Made by a program: the position numbers and the translations under genes. DNA of 64,000 bases, taken from positions 1 to 64,000 of the forward strand of contig JAUCBJ010002989.1 of the NCBI GenBank assembly GCA_032718475.1, written 5' to 3'. This DNA is from Nemertoderma westbladi. Taxonomy: Eukaryota; Xenacoelomorpha; Nemertodermatida; Nemertodermatidae. The notes below the pieces were generated by a model that did no database searches, had not been told where the DNA came from, and saw nothing but the letters and a program-made list of their open reading frames with translations. Below are positions 34,501-43,500 of the stretch, in pieces (position 1 is the stretch's first letter; every line of letters begins with the position of its first letter).

Positions 34501-37500
34501 GTGTTCGTGCTACACTGTTTCATAAGGATTGCTACTAAGTGTTCGTGCGTTCACTGTTTCATAAGGATTGCTACTAAGTGTTCGTGCGTACACTATTTCA
34601 TAAAGACTGCTACTAAGTGTTCGTGCGTACACTGTTTCATATGGACTGCTACTAAGTGTTCGTGCGTACACTGTTTCATAAGGACTGCTACTAAGTGTTC
34701 GTGCGTACACTGTTTCATAAGGACTGCTACTAAGTGTTCGTGCTACACTGTTTCATAAGGACTGCTACTAAGTGTTCGTGCGTACACTGTTTCATAAGGA
34801 CTGCTACTAAGTGTTCGTGCGTACACTGTTTCATATGGACTGCTACTAAGTGTTCGTGCGTACACTGTTTCATAAGGACTGCTACTAAGTGTTCGTGCGT
34901 ACACTGTTTCATAAGGACTGCTACTAAGTGTTCGTGCGTACACTGTTTCATAAGAACTGCTACTAAGTGTTCGTGCTACACTGTTTCATAAGGATTGCTA
35001 CTAAGTGTTCGTGCGTACACTGTTTCATAAGGACTGCTACTAAGTGTTCGTGCGTACACTGTTTCATAAGGACTGCTACTAAGTGTTCGTGCGTACACTG
35101 TTTCATAAGGACTGCTACTAAGTGTTCGTGCGTACACTGTTTCATAAGAACTGCTACTAAGTGTTCGTGCTACACTGTTTCATAAGGATTGCTACTAAGT
35201 GTTCGTGCGTACACTGTTTCATAAGGACTGCTACTAAGTGTTCCTGCGTACACTGTTTCATAAGGACTGCTACTAAGTCTTCGTGCGTACACTGTTTCAT
35301 ATGGACTGCTACTAAGTGTTCGTGCGTACACTGTTTCATAAGGACTGCTACTAAGTGTCCGTGCGTACACTGTTTCATAAGGACTGCTACTAAGTGTTCC
35401 TGCGTACACTATTTCATAAGGACTGCTACTAAGTGTTCGTGCGTACACTGTTTCATATGGACTGCTACTAAGTGTTCGTGCGTACACTGTTTCATAAGGA
35501 CTGCTACTAAGTGTTCGTGCGTACACTGTTTCATAAGGACTGCTACTAAGTGTTCGTGCGTACACTGTTTCATAAGGACTGCTACTATGTGTTTGTGCGT
35601 ACACTGTTTCATAAGGACTGCTACTAAGTGTTCGTGCGTACACTGTTTCATAAGAACTGCTACTAAGTGTTCGTGCTACACTGTTTCATAAGGATTGCTA
35701 CTAAGTGTTCGTGCGTACACTGTTTCATAAGGACTGCTACTAAGTGTTCCTGCGTACACTGTTTCATAAGGACTGCTACTAAGTGTTCGTGCGTACACTG
35801 TTTCATATGGACTGCTACTAAGTGTTCGTGCGTACACTGTTTCATAAGGACTGCTACTAAGTGTTCGTACGTACACTGTTTCATAAGGACTGCTACTAAG
35901 TGTTCGTGCGTACACTGTTTCATAAGAACTGCTACTAAGTGTTCGTGCTACACTGTTTCATAAGGATTGCTACTAAGTGTTCGTGCGTACACTGTTTCAT
36001 AAGGACTGCTACTAAGTGTTCGTGCGTACACTGTTTCATAAGGACTGCTACTAAGTGTTCGTGCGTACACTGTTTCATAAGAACTGCTACTAAGTGTTCG
36101 TGCTACACTGTTTCATAAGGATTGCTACTAAGTGTTCGTGCGTACACTGTTTCATAAGGACTGCTACTAAGTGTTCCTGCGTACACTGTTTCATAAGGAC
36201 TGCTACTAAGTGTTCGTGCGTACACTGTTTCATATGGACTGCTACTAAGTGTTCGTGCTACACTGTTTCATAAGGATTGCTACTAAGTGTTCGTGCGTAC
36301 ACTGTTTCATAAGGACTGCTACTAAGTGTTCGTGCGTACACTGTTTCATAAGAACTGCTACTAAGTGTTCGTGCGTACAATGTTTCATAAGGACTGCTAC
36401 TAAGTGTTCGTGCTACACTGTTTCATAAGGATTGCTACTAAGTGTTCGTGCGTACACTGTTTCATAAGGATTGCTACTAAGTGTTCGTGCGTACACTGTT
36501 TCATAAGGATTGCTACTAAGTGTTCGTGCGTAGGGGGTACACTGTTTCATAAAGACTGCTACTAAGTGTTCGTGCGTACACTGTTTCATATGGACTGCTA
36601 CTAAGTGTTCGTGCGTACACTGTTTCATAAGGACTGCTACTAAGTGTTCGTGCGTACACTGTTTCATAAGGACTGCTACTAAGTGTTCGTGCGTACACTG
36701 TTTCATAAGGACTGCTACTATGTGTTTGTGCGTACACTGTTTCATAAGGACTGCTACTAAGTGTTCGTGCGTACACTGTTTCATAAGGACTGCTACTAAG
36801 TGTTCGTGCGTACACTGTTTCATAAGGACTGCTACTAAGTGTTCGTGCGTACACTGTTTCATAAGGACTGCTACTAAGTGTTCGTGCGTACACTGTTTCA
36901 TAAGAACTGCTACTAAGTGTTCGTGCTACACTGTTTCATAAGGATTGCTACTAAGTGTTCGTGCGTACACTGTTTCATAAGGACTGCTACTAAGTGTTCC
37001 TGCGTACACTGTTTCATAAGGACTGCTACTAAGTGTTCGTTCTACACTGTTTCATAAGGACTGCTACTAAGTGTTCGTGCGTACACTGTTTCGTAAGGAC
37101 TGCTACTAAGTGTTCGTGCGTACACTGTTTCATAAGAACTGCTACTAAGTGTTCGTGCGTACACTGTTTCATAAGGATTGCTACTAAGTGTTCGTGCGTA
37201 CACTGTTTCATAAGGACTGCTACTAAGTGTTCGTGCGTACACTGTTTCATAAAGACTGCTACTAAGTGTTCGTGCGTACACTGTTTCATAAGGACTGCTA
37301 CAAGTGTTCGTGCGTACACTGTTTCATAAGGACTGCTACTAAGTGTTCGTGCGTACACTGTTTCATAAGGATTGCTACTAAGTGTAGGCAGCGATAGATT
37401 GAATGACTTACTGTTAGGCCTACCTTAGCGTCGTGACCGTATAATTCGGTAGAGTCATACTGAAAGAATACTGCTACTTTATATCACCCCGTGATATATA

Positions 37501-40500
37501 GTACCCCACAGCCCAGCCTTGGGTGGCTTTACTTCACTTTTAAAATATTTATATTCCCGAGTAAAATATTATCTTCATTTCAAGGCGAATTGAGTTCAAT
37601 ATTTTTGCGTCACTAGTGTAATAATTAATTTATTTACTAATAGTTAACTAATTATTAATTTTCCATTGGTATTATTAGGAGAAAGATAAGAAGTATATGC
37701 TGCCCCTCGACTCCCTACAATTGCGCGATGTGGAACAGGGGTTCATGTCGAAGCGATATTCATTCTCGATATTCAAACCGGAAGGGGGGTGAGTTGCATT
37801 TCTTTTATCTATCATCTCTGATTTCTTTTATCCTGGATTGACCTTTTTCAAACCGGCCAGGCCGGAACCGGAGCCGGATTTGTAAAAAAAAATCCGGCCG
37901 AAATTCCGGCCAAAGCCGGATTTTTTTTATATATCACCATAAGCATTTGCACCATATAACCTACGCCGATTTGATACTTGCTTATTTGATATAATGGATT
38001 GATTTGATAAATAAAGTGCAAATTGAACTATAATAATAGCTGTAGTTTTTTATACTATCTGAGTTAAATTGTATTCACTACAGTTTCTAAATTGCCCGTC
38101 GAATATATAAACTGGTCATTCACGGTTGTAGCTTAATCTCAATTTATAACAATACCTAAACCTACATAACATCAAACATCATAGCGCTGGGACAATATAA
38201 TAATTATTGACTAGTTATAATTAGTATATGGGTTGGGTATGTACATGTATTTATTATATATTAAGTGTTAGTGAGGCTGAGTGACTACAAACGCATTGTT
38301 TATATTTTTAGCAATGTTTACAAGGATTATAAGGAACTGCAACTCTCGTGCGACAATGTTGACACCATGGAGGATTGGAAGGCGTCCTTCCTGAGGGCTG
38401 GGGTTTATCCGGAGCAGGAGAAAAAGGACCACGATGAAGTGGCAGATGTACGTGGTACCGGTGTGGGTGTTCCTGTGGTACCGGTGTGGGTGTTACTGTG
38501 GTACCGGTGTGGGTGTTACTGTGGTACCGGTGTGGTGTTACTGTGGTACCGGTGTGGGTGTTACTGTGGTACCGGTGTGGGTGTTACTGTGGTACCGGTG
38601 TGGTGTTACTGTGGTACCGGTGTGGGTGTTACTGTGGTACCGGTGTGGGTGTTACTGTGGTACCGGTGTGGGTGTTACTGTGGTACTGGTGTGTGTGCTA
38701 CTGTGGTACCGGTGTGTGTGCTACTGTGGTACCGGTGTGGGTGCTACTGTGGTACCGGTGTGGGTGTTACTGTGGTACCGGTGTGGGTGTTACTGTGGTA
38801 CCGGTGTGGGTGTTACTGTGGTACCGGTGTGGGTGTTACTGTGGTACCGGTGTGGGTGTTACTGTGGTACCGGTGTGGGTGTTACTGTGGTACCGGTGTG
38901 GGTGTTACTGTGGTACCGGTGTGGGTGCTACTGTGGTACCGGTGTGGGTGCTACTGTGGTACTGGTGTGGGTGTTACTGTGGTACCGGTGTGGGTGTTAC
39001 TGTGGTACCCGTGTGGGTACCGATATGGGTGTTACTGTGGTACTGGTGTGGGTGTTACTGTGGTACCGGTCTGGGTGTTACTGTGGTACCGGTGTGGGTA
39101 TCGGTATCGGTACCGGTGTGGGTGTTACTGTGGTACCCGTGTGGGTACCGATATGGGTGTTACTGTGGTACTGGTGTGGGTGTTACTGTGGTACCGGTCT
39201 GGTTGTTACTGTGGTACCGGTGTGGGTATCGGTATCGGTACCGGTGTGGGTATCGGTATCGGTACCGGTGTAGGTGTTACTGTGGTACCGGTGTGGGTGT
39301 TACTGTGGTACCGGTGTGGGTGTTACTGTGGTACCGGTGTGGGTGTTACTGTGGTACCGGTATGGGTGTTACTGTGGTACCGGTGTAGGTGTTACTGTGG
39401 TACCGGTGTGGGTGTTACTGTGGTACCGGTGTGGGTGCTACTGTGGTACCGGTGTGGGTGTTACTGTGGTACCGGTGTAGGTGTTACTGTGGTACCGGTG
39501 TGGGTGTTACTGTGGTACCGGTGTGGGTGCTACTGTGGTACCCGTGTGGGTACCGATATGGGTGTTACTGTGGTACCGGTGTGGGTGTTACTGTGGTACC
39601 GGTGTGGGTGTTACTGTGGTACCGGTATGGGTGTTACTGTGGTACCGGTGTAGGTGTTACTGTGGTACCGGTGTGGGTGTTACTGTGGTACCGGTTTGGG
39701 TGCTACTGTGGTACCGGTGTGGGTGTTACTGTGGTACCGGTGTAGGTGTTACTGTGGTACCGGTGTGGGTGTTACTGTGGTACCGGTGTGGGTGTTACTG
39801 TGGTACCAGTGCGGGTATCGATATGGGTGTTACTGTGGTACCGGTGTGGGTGTTACTGTGGTACCAGTGCGGGTATCGATATGGGTGTTACTGTGGTACT
39901 GGTGTGGGTGTTACTGTGGTACCGGTGTGGGTGTTACTGTGGTACCGGTGTGGGTGTTACTGTGGTACCGGTGTGGGTGTTTCTGTGGTACCCGTGTGGG
40001 TACCGATATGGGTGTTACTGTGGTACCGGTGTGGGTGTTACTGTGGTACCAGTGCGGGTATCGATATGGGTGTTACTGTGGTACTGGTGTGGGTGTTACT
40101 GTGGTACCGGTGTGGGTGTTACTGTGGTACCGGTGTGGGTGTTACTGTGGTACCGGTGTGGGTGTTTCTGTGGTACCCGTGTGGGTACCGATATGGGTGT
40201 TACTGTGGTACTGGTGTGGGTGTTACTGTGGTACCGGTGTGGGTGTTACTGTGGTACCGGTGTGGGTGTTACTGTGGTACCGGTGTGGGTGTTACTGTGG
40301 TACTGGTGTGGGTGTTACTGTGGTACCGGTGTGGGTATCGGTATCGGTACCGGTGTGGGTGCTACTGTGGTACCGGTGTGGGTGTTACTGTGGTACCCGT
40401 GTGGGTACCGATATGGGTGTTACTGTGGTACTGGTGTGGGTGTTACTGTGGTACCGGTGTGGGTGTTACTGTGGTACCGGTGTGGGTGTTACTGTGGTAC

Positions 40501-43500
40501 CGGTGTGGGTGTTACTGTGGTACTGGTGTGGGTGTTACTGTGGTACCGGTGTGGGTATCGGTATCGGTACCGGTGTAGGTGTTACTGTGGTACCGGTGTG
40601 GGTGTTACTGTGGTACCCGTGTGGGTACCGATATGGGTGTTACTGTGGTACTGGTGTGGGTGTTACTGTGGTACCGGTGTGGGTGTTACTGTGGTACCGG
40701 TGTGGGTGTTACTGTGGTACCGGTGTGGGTGTTACTGTGGTACTGGTGTGGGTGTTACTGTGGTACCGGTGTGGGTATCGGTATCGGTACCGGTGTGGGT
40801 GCTACTGTGGTACCGGTGTGGGTGCTACTGTGGTACCGGTGTGGGTGTTACTGTGGTACCGGTGTGGGTGTTACTGTGGTACCGGTGTGGGTTATCGGAG
40901 TGATTAATAATTTTAGTTAGCTAATCATGATCCTTAATATGTCTTTGTTTACAGAGCAACGAATTATCTATCGATCCTGTTCTTGATCGACAAGTGGAGA
41001 TCATTAAATCTCTCGTTGACTCTTACATGGGGATAGTAACTAAAACAATTCGGGATGTCGTACCCAAATCCATTATGTATTATATGATTAACGATGTTAG
41101 TTGGGAAGGATTTAATTATTAATAGTTGTGACTGCGGAGTTGTTTCCGCTTTACTGGCCTCTAGAATAATGAATTATTCCCTCTCCAATATAATTGTATC
41201 TGTTACAGTGTTACCCCCCTCCCCCCCATCCCTCTGCCTCTACATTTCATTATCATTTAGACGAAGGATTTTCTTTCTGCTGAACTGCTCGCCTACCTGT
41301 ACCAGTGCGGATCCCAGGACAACCTAATGGAAGAATCGGCCGAGGAGGCACAGCGGAGGGACGATCTACTCAAAATGTACCACGCGACTAAGGAGGCCCT
41401 CCAGATCATCGGGGACATCAGCACGATGACGGTGTCCGCCCCCACGCCGGCCCCGGTCGTCGAGGAATGGTTGGACGTGGCGACCAATCAAAACTCCGGT
41501 TACGGCGGTGCTAGGTAGGACGTTTTGTTGCAAACAAACAACTTTTATAATAATTGTGTTTTTAAATGTAATGTCAATAATCAACTATTTGTCTATCTAA
41601 ACCTATCAATCACAATCAAAGATCTGAAAGACCAATCATAGATATCTTAGTGAGAAGGTAAAACGGCTAACCAACCAATCACAACCCGAGGTACTTTGGG
41701 GAGTATCAGTATGACTGCGAGTCAAATGCAGTGACAAGTTAAAGTGGAAGTATACAAATGGTGTATACATATTGGGGGGTGGGGGGGGGGGGGGGGGGGG
41801 GGGTTTACAAACCCACAAGCTGGGTACACATTTCATTATTTTTAGTAATTGTAACTACTACCCACTATAGCCCGTTATCTATTCCAGAGCACCCTCCCCA
41901 CTTCCCCACGGTACCCCATCCCGAACCCAACCTCCACAATCAACCCAGTCGCGCCCTGCAGGTCGGGCTGCGCCCTCAATGCCATCGCGCCCCGCTCCAA
42001 ACATTCCCAATCGACCCACTGGTCACATGGCCGCTCCACAGATACCAAGGTCAGTTACCATAACTTATTGGTTTTTAAACAAACATTTTCTTTTATCTAA
42101 CTGTTTGTAATAACTATTAACATACTTGTGTGTAAAGTAGCACTTTGTGTGTGTGAAGATCCGAGTGCTTTGTTACATGTTACATAAAATAAAGCCACGA
42201 GGATCAGAACACTGTAAAGTACTTTGCAACAAGTATGTATGTAGTTTTATTCCAAAATTGTAACATTACGAATTGATTGTATATATACATTATAAGTGAT
42301 AGAAATTGCACAAATTATATTAGTTTCTGTATAAATAAATGTAAAAATGACATAAATTATGTTATAAATAAGTTAGCTTATATTTATGGTGGCGTTTGGA
42401 GCCATGTTAATATTTAATATAGCTACTGGTTATTAATAGCTACCGGTAGGTAATACAGTAGGCCTATCTGGCTGTCAGGTAATTAATAATAAATACCAAC
42501 TATTGTTTAGTGGTAATCCCATCATAGTAGACATGTACCCGTGACATGTACGAAAAAGCCAGCATTTAATTATCTTGATATCGGAAACTTAAGGTCCGAT
42601 TATTTAGAGCAGCAGTAGTTCCAGTACTCCTCTATGGGAGTCCATGCTGGGCTCTAACTGCTGAGGACACCAAATCTCTGCATTGCACATTCACAAGAAT
42701 GCTACGCCGGGTTCATTGTGTCAAGTACAATGCACACATCTCCAACCAGACACTGTATAACATTGGAGGTGTCTCATTGGTTCCCCAAAGCTTGACACTA
42801 GAACAAAATCGCCTCCGCTTTGCAGGACATTGCTTTCGCCGTGATGACCAGCCAGTGCATAATCTTGTACTTTGGCAGCCTCATGGAGTGAATAAGCATG
42901 GTGGACAGCCCATGACTTTCTTGAGACGCATCTTAAAGGACACTGGCCTTGAAGATGGGGATGATCTAGCAAAGGGAGTTGTGGCGGCGCAATTTTGTCG
43001 ACAAGCCGGCACAGCATTCTTAAAAATGCAGCTGCAATGCAGCATGTCAATCCTAGTAGTAGTACTTTCAGTTATTTATTATAGTATTTACTATAATATT
43101 TTCAGTTATCGCCGTAACTTTACAGCTCGCGGTCCGGACATTATAACAACAACAATACAATACTAATTGTACAGGCCAAATAAAATACAATGCTATAATG
43201 TCCTCTAAAGTTGTAAAGTGCTAAATAACAACTCGTTGTTAATACTAACGGCATTAAGTAATGTTACAATTTTGGAATAAAATTATTTGTATTGCTTATA
43301 AAATATTATTATTATTCATAAAGTTTCCGTTTCCAAAGGAATCGAATTCAAACAATTGTATGTTGAATACATTTTTGGTTCATTTCTTAATAAATTCCTT
43401 AATTTAATTGATTATCGTTAATTTACGTTTCGGTGTAGAGCTGGAAATATAACTGTCGAAAAAATCGCAACTGGCCCGAAATACTATCTTTATATCTATC

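Noticed and set aside
38434-40907. Several overlapping 280-460 codon Cys/Val-rich ORFs
   Set aside because: All are frames of the 23-bp array. Only the read-through from exon w10 is worth noting.
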